Shown here one piece after another: positions 20,293 through 28,939 of a stretch of 64,000 bases of DNA. Origin of the DNA: Pseudomonas syringae KCTC 12500 (lineage in GTDB: Bacteria > Pseudomonadota > Gammaproteobacteria > Pseudomonadales > Pseudomonadaceae). The notes beneath the pieces were generated by a model. It was not told where the DNA came from. It worked only from the letters and a program-made list of their open reading frames with translations, and searched no databases. How positions within the stretch are numbered: position 1 is the stretch's first letter; each line of letters starts with the position of its first letter. The translations under genes were made by a program, and so were the position numbers. Where the stretch lies: assembly GCF_000507185.2 (NCBI RefSeq), contig NZ_AYTM02000002.1, positions 2,650,001 through 2,714,000 of the forward strand, in the 5' to 3' direction.

Positions 20293-20721
20293 TCAGAGGC
20301 GCATGCCTTTGAACGGGTTCCAGCCTTGCTCGCCTTTCACTTCCTTGAGGTAGTAGGAGTAGTTGGCCGTCAGGGCGTACATCAGAGAAAACACGACGTT
20401 CAAGCCGGTGCCCAATGCTGCCGGAACCTCCATTCCAAGGATCCCGAAAAGCAGCGCTATAACGATGTTGACCGCGATAATGACGCCGATCAGCGCCAGA
20501 TTTTTCTTCCACAGACCCAGCACGAAGAAGTAAATCGGACCGAAGAAAAACGCGATGATGTTGGCGCAGACAAGCAACTTCTTCTTGAAGTCAGGCAGCG
20601 CGTTCACTGCCGGCTTGAAGCGTGGATCGTTCGGCGCACCATACGTCTCGAAAAAATTGAAACGCTCTTGCCACTTGGCGCTGTGCTGGCCAGTGCTTTG
20701 GGTCTGATCTGTCGTGCTCAT
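20293..20721 (-). CDS. DUF2628-type small membrane protein, copy 1
   Basis: 142 residues with a cytoplasmic N-terminus, a conserved WQERFNFFETYGAPNDPRFK motif, three to four hydrophobic segments (about 50-72, 77-98, 103-125) and the C-terminal motif KGEQGWNPFKGMRL. It is a close paralogue of the gene at 28940-29368, identical in length. The start at 20721 (MSTTDQTQ) has AGGAG nine bases upstream; the frame extends upstream to 20862, but that part is also similar between the two loci as non-coding DNA. DUF2628 members have no established function. It stands downstream of the 21099 gene. Confidence 0.82.
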   Translation of the reverse strand: MSTTDQTQSTGQHSAKWQERFNFFETYGAPNDPRFKPAVNALPDFKKKLLVCANIIAFFFGPIYFFVLGLWKKNLALIGVIIAVNIVIALLFGILGMEVPAALGTGLNVVFSLMYALTANYSYYLKEVKGEQGWNPFKGMRL

Positions 20722-21098
20722 GGTTCTACTCCTTGTGTTCCGTGGGGTGACGTTTTCTTCCGGGAAATCCTGTATCTCTGACGTTGCTGCTTTTGTGATC
20801 GGCGAGCGATTGTATGAAGTTTCCAGGTGGCGTACTACGCAATTGCGCCCCGAGCTCTTCATGCCCGCCTCGACAAGGTATAGCCAAACGCTTACACGCG
20901 GTGGAGGGATTTGGCCATTTCAGATCTGGTCCTTCCTCCGTAGTATTGGATCCATCAAGTGGTGAACAGGAGTTCACCAGGATCAAGGATGATCGACCAT
21001 CGCCTCGGAGGCAGCCGACAGGGAGTCGGGATGGTCTTGGAAAAACCCGCTTCGGCGGGTTTTTTGTTGGGCGCGATAAAGTCCTCGTTGAGCCCGGG
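20722..21098. other. Intergenic region upstream of DUF2628 copy 1
   Basis: The first ~155 bases (20722-20875) resemble the corresponding upstream region of the second DUF2628 gene (29369-29490), including CTTCCGGGAAA and GTACTACGCAA, so the duplication includes the promoter. A strong terminator lies at 21041-21067. No coding frame is supported. Confidence 0.65.
21041..21067 (-). terminator. Rho-independent terminator after the 21099 membrane-protein gene
   Basis: AAAAACCCGC (21041-21050), loop TTCG, then GCGGGTTTTTT (21055-21065): a stem with a stable UUCG-type tetraloop and A/T tracts on both sides, so it can act in both directions. It lies 32 bases past the minus-strand stop codon. Confidence 0.85.
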
Positions 21099-21650
21099 CT
21101 ATTTGCGTAGCGCCTTTCTCTTGCGCAGGCTTTCACGATGCACCTCGAGATCCTTGCGCCGCCGCATCTCCTGACGGATCTCCTTGCGTTCGGATCGAAT
21201 AATCCTCCATTGCATGCGCAACTCCCGGCCGCGCTCGCTGTTGAGCGATAAAAGGCCCAGCAACGGGAAAAGCAGCCCCAGCACGTAAAGCATCAATTCA
21301 AAACGCCGCCAGTGCGCAGGGGCGGTGGGCAACACGGCGAAAAAGCAGCTCACCAGAATGGCCGCCAATATCCACATTCCGCAGGCATGCCCACGACTCA
21401 TCATGATGCCGCCGAAACTCAAGACCAGTGATACGCCCATCATGAGCATCATTGACTGGCCCGTTCTCTCCGGCTCATTTGGAAAGTACGCATCGACCAT
21501 CGTGCCTGCGGTAATGGCGAGAGAAAATATGCCCATGAAAATCGGAGTCAGAAAGGACAGCAGATAACGCGAGCGGAAAGCGGCAACGTGACTGCGGTAA
21601 ATCACCATAGGCTCCGGCGAGGCCCGCTTGCTGCGAGATTGCTTACCCAT
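21099..21650 (-). CDS. Hypothetical membrane protein with basic C-terminal coiled tail
   Basis: 183 residues: a basic N-terminus, four hydrophobic segments (about 30-52, 66-86, 90-108, 118-136), then about 45 residues rich in Arg, Lys and Glu (SERKEIRQEMRRRKDLEVH) likely to form a cytoplasmic helix. I recognise no family. It is separated from the lipid operon upstream by 215 bases containing a hairpin, so it is probably its own unit ended by the terminator at 21041. Confidence 0.7.
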   Translation of the reverse strand: MGKQSRSKRASPEPMVIYRSHVAAFRSRYLLSFLTPIFMGIFSLAITAGTMVDAYFPNEPERTGQSMMLMMGVSLVLSFGGIMMSRGHACGMWILAAILVSCFFAVLPTAPAHWRRFELMLYVLGLLFPLLGLLSLNSERGRELRMQWRIIRSERKEIRQEMRRRKDLEVHRESLRKRKALRK

Positions 21651-21831
21651 TTTTCTTCCCTGGTTGGGTTCGGTGGTCAGTTGTCTTTGCTGATGGACTT
21701 ACTACTCTGGCTTCAATAGGGACATATCGAAATGCCAGAGTGTCGGATTCGACGAAACCGATTGTGCTGGATGGTTATATGAATGCCGGAATACTTGAGA
21801 GTACGCAGACAAACAACATCGGTGCGGTCAT

Positions 21832-21855
21832 GCCAGAAGTCACAAAACTTCTGGC
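21832..21855 (-). terminator. Hairpin at the end of the seven-gene lipid operon
   Basis: GCCAGAAGT (21832-21840) and ACTTCTGGC (21847-21855) form a 9-bp perfect stem with a 6-base loop, 11 bases beyond the desaturase stop codon. The minus-strand continuation (ATGACCGC) has no U tract. Position argues for a transcript end. Confidence 0.6.
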
Positions 21856-21865
21856 TCTGAGTTAG

Positions 21866-22960
21866 TCAGGTGATGTTCGTCACCTGCGTGTCCCGCCCCA
21901 TACTGCGCAAGAACTTTCGCTGCTGCCTGAGCAACTCACGGTAGTCGATGCAGCGATAGTGCAGACCGTGGCGGGGTGCCAGGTCGGCGATGATGTTTGC
22001 CAGCGCCGGGTAGTGTCGATGACTCCAGCCAGGGAACAGGTGATGAGTCAGATGAAAGTTCAGCCCGCCCACGGCATGGTGCAGCCAGCGTGGAGAGGTT
22101 TGCCAGTCGCAGGTTGTCGCGAAGTTATGTCGATACCAGCCGTGTGGCATCAACGGGCTGCCTGATGGCTGATAGAACTCCGCTTCTGCCCAGTGCGTAC
22201 CAAGCAGCAGAAATACCACCCAGAGAGAGGCGAGCATCTGGCTCAAAAAGTACGCGATCAGCACCGTCGTCCAGCTGCCCTCGAATATCACCAGCGGCAC
22301 TATCAGTACCAGCAGCAGATGGCATGCCTTACTGGCCAGAAATACCGCCCAGCCTTTGTTTCCCGGAAGGATTCTTTTGGCTTTGAGCGGCGTCTTTCCA
22401 AGACGGTCCGACCAGTCGAATATCCATGAGATGTAGGGCAGCGACAACGCTGCGACCATGGGCCAGTAAAGATGTTGATAACGCATGTGCTTACGCCAGC
22501 CCTGGAAGGGCGACTGTCGCAGGACGCCATTCTCCTCGGTGTCCAGATCGTAATGTTCAACGTTGGCATAGGCATGATGAAACTGCACATGCCTGACTCG
22601 CCAATAATCCGGATCAATCCCGAGCGGCAAGGTCATCAACCTCCCCACCAGCCGGTTTGCCCAGGCGGCCCGGAAAAAAGCATTGTGGGTGGCGTCGTGA
22701 AACACCATTACGTTGAGTAGCATGCCTGTCAGGACAAACAGGAAATAGCAGCCCACGAATGCCCACGCATTGTGTTGCATAAGGCTCGAGGCATAAAAAC
22801 CGCCGCACAGCAGGATAAGGAGCAATGCCGTCACCTTTTGCCGAATGCTTGCGTAGCGATGGTCGTCTGCCAGGTAGGCGTGGGCCGCCTGCTTGAGGGC
22901 GTGATGAAACGCCTGTTCGCCATCGGCAGGAAATGACAGGGGGGCAAGTGACTCAGCCAT
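21866..22960 (-). CDS. Membrane fatty acid desaturase
   Basis: 364 residues with hydrophobic segments around 42-62, 66-86 and 170-230, and the three histidine boxes of the membrane di-iron desaturase family: HDATH (88-92), HVQFHH (124-129) and HLTHH near the C-terminus (HLTHHLFPGWSH). It should introduce a double bond, or possibly a hydroxyl, into an acyl chain in the inner membrane using O2 and an electron donor. No fused cytochrome b5 domain is present. Last gene of a seven-gene operon; its start overlaps the preceding stop by 8 bases. The operon context suggests it modifies a dedicated lipid product rather than bulk phospholipid. Confidence 0.9.
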   Translation of the reverse strand: MAESLAPLSFPADGEQAFHHALKQAAHAYLADDHRYASIRQKVTALLLILLCGGFYASSLMQHNAWAFVGCYFLFVLTGMLLNVMVFHDATHNAFFRAAWANRLVGRLMTLPLGIDPDYWRVRHVQFHHAYANVEHYDLDTEENGVLRQSPFQGWRKHMRYQHLYWPMVAALSLPYISWIFDWSDRLGKTPLKAKRILPGNKGWAVFLASKACHLLLVLIVPLVIFEGSWTTVLIAYFLSQMLASLWVVFLLLGTHWAEAEFYQPSGSPLMPHGWYRHNFATTCDWQTSPRWLHHAVGGLNFHLTHHLFPGWSHRHYPALANIIADLAPRHGLHYRCIDYRELLRQQRKFLRSMGRDTQVTNIT

Positions 22961-24086
22961 GATGTTTTTCCACCGGATTTGCGGCTGGAAGGTTGTAGCC
23001 GCGAGAAGACACGGCCACCCATGCGCCGTGCAGGGCGAGGGCGACCATCGGCAATTGCCAGTAAGCCTGCGACCAGCCGTAATAACCCAGAAACAGCAAC
23101 GCCAGCCCCAGGCTGACTATCAGCCAGACAGGAACACTCCAGGTCCTCGCTTCGGTCATTGCTCCCAGCGCCACCGAGCCCGCCACGAGAAAAACGAACA
23201 GGACGACCTGCGGCCAGGTGATGTCGCTGTAGCCATAGCCGTATTGATAGATATAGCCCACCACCAGCGCGAAGAGCAGCAACGCGCCACTGAAAATGCT
23301 CAAACCCGAAACGCGCGAGCGGGTCGGTTCGTTCGATTTTATCGACAGTCGCAGGTAATGCAGAAAAGGTACGTTGCTGGCCCAGAACGGATTTGCGGAA
23401 GAGCGAGGCCCTCCGATTCCAAACGTGTAAGGCACATCGGGCAGCCTGGAAAATGTGCCGAACAGCTTGTCCCAGAAAATGAAAGTACCGCCGAAGTTCT
23501 TGTCTGAGTAGGCCCGGTCTTTGACGTGATGCACGCGATGATGGGTCGGAGTAACGAAAATCTTCTCCAGCACGCCCAGCCTGGGTGTCAGCGCATTATG
23601 GTTAAAGAACTGCATCGAGTAATGCAGGATCGACACTGCGACAAACACATGCAGGGGCACCCCCAGCACGGCCAGCGGAATGAAGAACGGAATCGAGGTG
23701 AGTGACGAATACCAAGAGTTACGCACGCCCAGGGACAGGTTGAAGTGCTCGCCCTGATGATGCACCACATGCACGGCCCAGAGTACGCCAACGTGGTGAT
23801 GCAGGCGGTGCAACCAGTAAAAACAGAAATCCCAGGCCAGCAACGCGAACGCCCAGACCCATAGTGGCGGCCATGTATCCAGCAGGCCAAGGCTCAAGTA
23901 CGTGGCGACAAATCCGTAACAGATGACTTCCAGGCCACGGAACAGCCACAGCATGAGGTGGCCGGAATTCAGATTGAACACCACGTCATGCCAGTCAACC
24001 GGCTTGCGCTGCATCCACTGCAAAATGACGGCCTCGCCTGTTACGGCCAGCAGCATGATGATGATCGGAATGGCCAGATCGCTCAT
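22953..24086 (-). CDS. Sterol desaturase / fatty acid hydroxylase superfamily protein
   Basis: 377 residues. The N-terminal half contains the FA-hydroxylase domain with its histidine clusters: HRLHHH, HVVHHQGEHFN, and HHRVHHVKD, all di-iron ligands. Residues about 270-375 add three or four extra hydrophobic segments of unknown purpose beyond the catalytic domain. Enzymes of this superfamily hydroxylate, desaturate or cleave lipid chains. I chose the ATG at 24086 (MSDLAIP) since it overlaps the preceding stop as ATGA and has AAAGGG upstream; the longer frame to 24236 lies within the upstream gene. Part of the seven-gene operon. Confidence 0.88.
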   Translation of the reverse strand: MSDLAIPIIIMLLAVTGEAVILQWMQRKPVDWHDVVFNLNSGHLMLWLFRGLEVICYGFVATYLSLGLLDTWPPLWVWAFALLAWDFCFYWLHRLHHHVGVLWAVHVVHHQGEHFNLSLGVRNSWYSSLTSIPFFIPLAVLGVPLHVFVAVSILHYSMQFFNHNALTPRLGVLEKIFVTPTHHRVHHVKDRAYSDKNFGGTFIFWDKLFGTFSRLPDVPYTFGIGGPRSSANPFWASNVPFLHYLRLSIKSNEPTRSRVSGLSIFSGALLLFALVVGYIYQYGYGYSDITWPQVVLFVFLVAGSVALGAMTEARTWSVPVWLIVSLGLALLFLGYYGWSQAYWQLPMVALALHGAWVAVSSRGYNLPAANPVEKHHG

Positions 24087-24703
24087 TGCATATTCCCTTT
24101 GAGTGCGACTTGCCTGCTTCGGCCGAGCGCATCGACCAGCATACCCGCCACCAGTGCGAGCACGGCGCCACTGACCACGTCGATGAACAGATGACGGCGC
24201 AATTGCAGGATCGAATAGGCAATGGCGGCCACCCATAAGACAAACACTGCAGTACGCGCGCTACGCCTTGCTGCACTGATCCCCCAGACTGCCAGCACCA
24301 TCAGGGCCATGTGCAGGGATGGCAGGCAATTCTGGGTCGAGTCTACATAAGTCAGTGCTGCCAGCAGTGTAGAGCTTAACGTTGTGCCCTCATCGACCGG
24401 GTACACCATCGTTGTCGGCCACAGTAGATAGACCGTTCCGGCACCCAGTGCGGTAAGACGCATGGCGCGAGACAGCCAGCGCACCCGATCGAGTGGGGTC
24501 ATCAGATAGCCCAGTGGAACAACCACGAAGAACGACAGGTACAGCCAGATTGCGTGGGGCGTGAATGCGATCATTCGGTCGAGCGGCGAGGGTGTCATGA
24601 CCTGGCCGGTGCTCTGCAAATGGTCGGTCAGCGTATAGATCAGACCGACCGAACCCCAGCCAAGCAGCATGTGCCACAACCGAAACATCATTGGGTTGTT
24701 CAT
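24083..24703 (-). CDS. PAP2-superfamily membrane phosphatase
   Basis: 206 residues with about five membrane segments and the PAP2 phosphatase signatures PSLHMAL (motif 2, with its His) and RRHLFIDVVSG (motif 3: Arg, His, Asp). Motif 1 is weak. The closest type is the inositol-phosphotransferase-like PAP2 branch (AUR1/IPT1-like). It could dephosphorylate a lipid phosphate or transfer a phospho-head group. The start at 24703 overlaps the upstream stop as ATGA; the longer frame to 24778 is inside that gene. A head-group or dephosphorylation step in the operon's lipid pathway is the natural inference. Confidence 0.82.
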   Translation of the reverse strand: MNNPMMFRLWHMLLGWGSVGLIYTLTDHLQSTGQVMTPSPLDRMIAFTPHAIWLYLSFFVVVPLGYLMTPLDRVRWLSRAMRLTALGAGTVYLLWPTTMVYPVDEGTTLSSTLLAALTYVDSTQNCLPSLHMALMVLAVWGISAARRSARTAVFVLWVAAIAYSILQLRRHLFIDVVSGAVLALVAGMLVDALGRSRQVALKGNMQ

Positions 24704-25983
24704 GCTTCTGCCTGCCGGACAATACGGCGTCGTTTTCGATCGAAGTTCGGCATCACGTTCTGCACCGTCAGTTGCCATTCAAGTTTGTCAGTGGCAACAC
24801 CCTGTTGTGTGAACAGGGCGACAAGTTGTCTGCGGCTGTGCTCCAGTTCGGTTTGCGTACAGTCTGCAATCAGCTGCAGCCGGGTTTTCGAAAGCTGAAT
24901 CAAGCGGTAGTCACTGGTCAGTGGCAGTGCATTGGCAATTGCCCGACTGCACAGGTCGGCAAAGATAATCTGCATCTCACCGTGCAGGTCGGGCAGCGAA
25001 AGCTGATCGTCGCGGCGACCTTCTATTCGGGAAATTGCCATCGAATGCTGACCACACGGGCAGGGCTCGGATTGCCTGACCAGTACATCATCCAGTCGGT
25101 AGCGTACGATAGGTTGGGTGCTGCGAGTGAAGTCGGTGATCAACGGCGTGAAGCGCTGCTCATCAAGCCATTGGGGCTCGATATGCACGAACTCTTCGTT
25201 TAAATGCAGTGTGCCATGAGAGCACGTGGCCGCCAGAAAGCCTTCGGTTGCCTGATAGACCTCGCCGACCTCGCGGAACACCGTGTTCAGCAACTGGCGA
25301 TCCTGTGCATCCAGGACTTCGGCGACGGAGATCACTTTCTTTACTTCGAGTTGGATCTGCCCGCTCAGAACGGCCAGGGCCAGGGCGCGCAGCACCTGTG
25401 CTGGCGCAACGATAATGGTCGGCGCCTGTGCTTGTAAGCGAGGCAACTGCTCAGTGAACGGCGCGAACAGGTCATAGAAGGCCAGGCTCAGCCAGCGATT
25501 GTCGACGCTGTGGTACAGGTTATTGTCCGCACGTAAAAACAGCGCGACTCGCTCACCCGCGAAAATACCGTCTGGCAGCATCTTGGCAAGCATCCCGCCC
25601 GCCCAGATCTGCTGTTCCTGCGGGCTCACGACGAAAACGCCGCGCTGCCCTGACGTGCCCGAGGACAGCCCGACGCTAAAGCGGCCGATGCGTGGCGTGA
25701 AGTCGCGTTCGGCTTCGCCGCGCCTTGCGCAGGCCAGCAACTGATCACGTTGCAGACCTGCCGTGTTCATCTGGTCGAACTGCGTCATCATCAGCGCTTT
25801 GTCCATCAGCGGCCATTCGTTGAATGGCAGAGCGCTGTAAGCCCGAAAATAGGGACTTTTGGCCAGCACCCTATGGGCAAAGCGTTTCAGTTGCCTGTTC
25901 TGAAAATGCTCCAGTGCCTGGCGATTGGAAAAGCGCAGGCGACGCGCTCGCCAGTAGTGCCAGAGCGTCATCACCGGGATCAT
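24700..25983 (-). CDS. CapK/PaaK-like adenylate-forming enzyme
   Basis: 427 residues resembling phenylacetate-CoA ligase and coenzyme F390 synthetase (CapK) proteins. The phosphate-binding loop reads SVGLSSGTSGQRGVF near residue 125; later motifs include YQATEGF and YRLDDVLV, followed by a small C-terminal domain with ISRIEGRRDDQL. Such enzymes adenylate a carboxylate and pass it to a thiol, amine or hydroxyl. No carrier protein gene is adjacent. The start at 25983 overlaps the upstream stop (ATGA). In this operon it may activate a fatty acyl or hydroxy-acid intermediate; OleC of olefin biosynthesis is a distant functional analogy, not a close match. Confidence 0.85.
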   Translation of the reverse strand: MIPVMTLWHYWRARRLRFSNRQALEHFQNRQLKRFAHRVLAKSPYFRAYSALPFNEWPLMDKALMMTQFDQMNTAGLQRDQLLACARRGEAERDFTPRIGRFSVGLSSGTSGQRGVFVVSPQEQQIWAGGMLAKMLPDGIFAGERVALFLRADNNLYHSVDNRWLSLAFYDLFAPFTEQLPRLQAQAPTIIVAPAQVLRALALAVLSGQIQLEVKKVISVAEVLDAQDRQLLNTVFREVGEVYQATEGFLAATCSHGTLHLNEEFVHIEPQWLDEQRFTPLITDFTRSTQPIVRYRLDDVLVRQSEPCPCGQHSMAISRIEGRRDDQLSLPDLHGEMQIIFADLCSRAIANALPLTSDYRLIQLSKTRLQLIADCTQTELEHSRRQLVALFTQQGVATDKLEWQLTVQNVMPNFDRKRRRIVRQAEA

Positions 25984-26786
25984 AAATCGCCCTCGTGGCA
26001 CAAACGAATATCCACATGGCCTGCTGCCCACAACAGGTTCAGACGATTCAGCGTCTGGTAGTAGGCCTTGCTGTCGTCCATCAGCACGTTGGCAAGCACA
26101 GAAGGCCCGCGCAATTCTTGATAGCTAAGCGGCGACCATGCGGAATCACTGGCCAGCAGTGTCCAGCCATCGTCGGTGAGAATAAATGCACCCAGGTGTC
26201 CAGCGGCATGACCTGGTAGCGGCACCAGAACAATCTGCCCGTCACTGCCCGGCAGTTCGTAGCCATGTGTAAACGGTGCCAGTTGCTCGGTCAGGCTGAC
26301 CTGCTCAAAGCCCTCGACGAACTGCAACGCTGCCTCGAAACCTTCCGGAATCAGTCCCGGTACGAAGGCGCGCTTGAGCGCGGCGATGCCACGTAATGAG
26401 CGGGTTTTCTGCCAGCCTTCGCCCGAGCAGATAAAGTCGAGATGACTGAAGTCCCGAAGGCCGGCGATGTGATCGGCATGAAAGTGGGAAATGATCAGCG
26501 CCTGAATATCGTTGGCCGCGTAACCCGCATTACGCAGCTGATCCAGCAGCGTTTCACCCGCATCCAGGTATACCGGGGTAACCTGGCTGTAGATGCGGAA
26601 CACCCCCGACCGGGTATGCTCCTGAAAATGGTTGGCGTAGCCGGTATCCCATAACCAGCGGCGATCGCCAACCTCCAGCAGATACGCTCTGGACGGAAAT
26701 TTGCAGACCCTCAGGCCCGCGCCTTGCAACGCCATACAACCGATATGCGTGCAGTAACCCACTTCAAAGGTGGTAATGCTAGCCAT
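25980..26786 (-). CDS. Metallo-beta-lactamase fold hydrolase
   Basis: 268 residues with the MBL metal-binding motif SHFHADHIAGL (HxHxDH), a further His in LPGHAAGHLG and Asp in LLASDSAW, so both zinc sites look complete. The spacing resembles lactonase/N-acyl homoserine lactonase-like and UlaG-like proteins rather than true beta-lactamases. A hydrolytic step on an ester, thioester or lactone intermediate fits the surrounding lipid genes. It overlaps the upstream reductase by 8 bases and the downstream CapK-like gene by 4. An alternative reading as a quorum-quenching lactonase is less supported because it sits within a biosynthetic operon. Confidence 0.85.
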   Translation of the reverse strand: MASITTFEVGYCTHIGCMALQGAGLRVCKFPSRAYLLEVGDRRWLWDTGYANHFQEHTRSGVFRIYSQVTPVYLDAGETLLDQLRNAGYAANDIQALIISHFHADHIAGLRDFSHLDFICSGEGWQKTRSLRGIAALKRAFVPGLIPEGFEAALQFVEGFEQVSLTEQLAPFTHGYELPGSDGQIVLVPLPGHAAGHLGAFILTDDGWTLLASDSAWSPLSYQELRGPSVLANVLMDDSKAYYQTLNRLNLLWAAGHVDIRLCHEGDL

Positions 26787-27795
26787 GGGGCTTCACCGCA
26801 TGAGACTTAAGCCACTCTCCCGTGAGCTGAACGCCTTCTTCCATCGAGTATCGCGGCCGGTAGCCCAGTTCTTCAATGGCTCGCGTCTGGCTCAGGGTCA
26901 TATCGAAGTTCACCGCCGCCACACTGTATCGAGTCAGCACGGGTTCCTTGCGCGTTATACAGGCCAGCAGCTCGAGTGCCGTCGCCAGCGAGTGCAGCAA
27001 TCGGTAAGGCACGCGCTGCACACGATAACGAATGCCGAGTTGTTCGTGCAGTAACAACTGCAAGGTATCCACCAGTCGCATGGGCTGATGATTGGTGATG
27101 TTGTAGGCGGCACCTGAAGACAAAGAATTGTTATGGCTGGCCAGATCCATGGCGTGCACAACGTTCAGTACAAACGTCAGGTCCAGTACCGCCTCACCAC
27201 CACCGGGCAAACGCAGCACGCCGCGGTCGCGTTCTATCTGGCCCAGAATCCGGGGCAGAATCACCCGGTCATACGGGCCGAACAATCCACGGGGCCGCAG
27301 GATAATAAACGTGGTCTGTGGATAAAGCGGCACCAGCGCCTGTATGGATTGTTCTGCCTGGTACTTGCTGCTGGCGTAGTGATTGGCGAATCGTCGGGCA
27401 CGGTATTGCTCGTCAATACGCTCATGGTCTTGAAAGTCGAAATAGATCGCAGGCGTGGATATGTGCACGAAGCGCGAAACGCCGCAGCGGCCCGCTGCCT
27501 CGGCCAGCTTTTCTGTGACGACTACATTGGCCTCATGAAACTCGGCCTCGCTACCCCAGGGAGAAGACTTTGCCGCGCAGTGCCAGACCACGTCATTGCC
27601 GAGCATCAATTGCTCACATTGCTGTGCTGTAGCCCGGGTCAGATCCAGGGCGGTGAACGCCGCTCCTTGTTCTCGCAGCAGATTCCCCACTGCCGAGTCA
27701 CGTCCGGTGGCATGTACCCTATGGCCTGCGTTCAATAGCCACTCTGCCGCATTGCGTCCGAGGCCACTGGTGGCGCCGGTCAGCAGAACCTTCAT
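26779..27795 (-). CDS. NAD(P)-dependent epimerase/dehydratase, 3-beta-HSD/OleD-like
   Basis: 338-residue extended short-chain dehydrogenase. The N-terminal nucleotide-binding motif is TGATSGLGRNAAEWLL (TGxxGxxG type), and the catalytic YASSKYQAE segment supplies the Tyr-x-x-x-Lys pair near residue 140. The C-terminal half is typical of the 3-beta-hydroxysteroid dehydrogenase/isomerase branch, which also includes OleD (reduces the 2-alkyl-3-ketoacid formed by OleA). Adjacent to a ketoacyl synthase III, reduction of a beta-keto product to a hydroxy product is a reasonable proposal. Overlaps both neighbours by 4 and 8 bases. Confidence 0.87.
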   Translation of the reverse strand: MKVLLTGATSGLGRNAAEWLLNAGHRVHATGRDSAVGNLLREQGAAFTALDLTRATAQQCEQLMLGNDVVWHCAAKSSPWGSEAEFHEANVVVTEKLAEAAGRCGVSRFVHISTPAIYFDFQDHERIDEQYRARRFANHYASSKYQAEQSIQALVPLYPQTTFIILRPRGLFGPYDRVILPRILGQIERDRGVLRLPGGGEAVLDLTFVLNVVHAMDLASHNNSLSSGAAYNITNHQPMRLVDTLQLLLHEQLGIRYRVQRVPYRLLHSLATALELLACITRKEPVLTRYSVAAVNFDMTLSQTRAIEELGYRPRYSMEEGVQLTGEWLKSHAVKPHG

Positions 27796-28799
27796 GGCAG
27801 CAGCACCATGCCCGCCAATGTCAAACCGGCAGCGGTACCGATCAGCATCACGGGTTTGCCGGGTGTAAAGCGGCCGGTGGTAAAAGCAGTATGCAGCGCC
27901 GTCGGAATCGATGCCGAGACCTGGTTACCGTGATAGCGATAAATATCCACCAGTACCTCAGGCCGTACTCCAAGCCTTTTTCGCATGTGCTCAAGCGAAA
28001 GATGGCTGGCCTGATGGGGGACCACGGTGGCGATCTCGGCAAGCGTCAATCCGCTCCTTTCCAACAGACGTGCGAGGTAGCCCTCGATCAACGCGGCAGC
28101 CTGACGAAACAGCTGCTTGCCCTTCATATGGAACAGAAAGTCACTGTCAGTCATGCCTGCACGTGGATTGCGGCGTGTACCGCCTGCTTGAATCTCGCAC
28201 AGGTCGCTGCCCTGTGGATAAGTCTCGGACAGGCTGCTCAGAATGCCGCTGCTGCCGTCACCGCGTTCGACAATGGCGCAGGCTGCTCCGTCGCCGAGGA
28301 TCAGCGAGCTTTCCTCGTCATCCCAGTCGATACCGCGCGAAACGAGATCTGCCGAGACGATCGCAATGCGCTTGTAGATCCCGGCATTCAGCAAGCCGGC
28401 AGCGACCTGTAGCGCCGTAATGAAGCCGACGCAACTGCTGTTGATATCAAAGCCGGGCGTACCCGATGGCAGGTGGGCCGCTTTGAGAATCAATGCTGCC
28501 GTGCAGGGTAAGGCCTGCATGGGTACTGCCGAGGCCGAGATCAACAGATCGATCGAACTCGCCGGGATCTGCTCTCTTCTCAAGGCATCCTGAAGTGCTT
28601 GTGCTGCAAGTTCGGCCTGGCTGGCATCGAGTGTTGCGTGAAAACGACAATGTACGCCGGAGCGCTTTTCGACATAACCCGCAGGCTTGTTCAATAACGT
28701 GTCCAGCGCAGACGAGTCCACTCGATTTGCGGGCACCGCTACGCCAGTCGCAATAATTTTCAGTGGCAGCAAGGCTGCGGGGGAGGAGGGCGCTGTCAT
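27792..28799 (-). CDS. Beta-ketoacyl synthase III family enzyme (FabH/OleA-like)
   Basis: 335-residue thiolase-fold enzyme with the complete KAS III triad: Cys123 in FDINSSCVGFITAL, His262 in VVPHQASHLS and Asn292 in YRYHGNQVSA. It condenses a thioester-bound acyl chain with a malonyl- or acyl-thioester. It is not the housekeeping fabH: it lies outside a fab cluster and heads a seven-gene lipid operon. The start at 28799 (MTAPSS) has AGGA five bases upstream; the frame also opens at 28829. It is the first gene, so the operon promoter should lie in 28800-28930. Whether it acts like OleA (head-to-head) or FabH cannot be settled from sequence alone. Confidence 0.88.
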   Translation of the reverse strand: MTAPSSPAALLPLKIIATGVAVPANRVDSSALDTLLNKPAGYVEKRSGVHCRFHATLDASQAELAAQALQDALRREQIPASSIDLLISASAVPMQALPCTAALILKAAHLPSGTPGFDINSSCVGFITALQVAAGLLNAGIYKRIAIVSADLVSRGIDWDDEESSLILGDGAACAIVERGDGSSGILSSLSETYPQGSDLCEIQAGGTRRNPRAGMTDSDFLFHMKGKQLFRQAAALIEGYLARLLERSGLTLAEIATVVPHQASHLSLEHMRKRLGVRPEVLVDIYRYHGNQVSASIPTALHTAFTTGRFTPGKPVMLIGTAAGLTLAGMVLLP

Positions 28800-28939
28800 T
28801 GGAGTCCTGGCTTCGCATCCATGTGGCAATTACCTGAATGACTGATTCAAATATAACGCTGGCTGAACATGGCATGGGTCGATGAGCCGCGAACCCTCAT
28901 GCTCGGCAAGAGGACGGTGTCATCGGTTATCTTTTCGGG

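Noticed and set aside
23958..24194. 78-codon plus-strand frame across the PAP2/sterol-desaturase junction
   Set aside because: Antisense to two overlapping genes with intact motifs.
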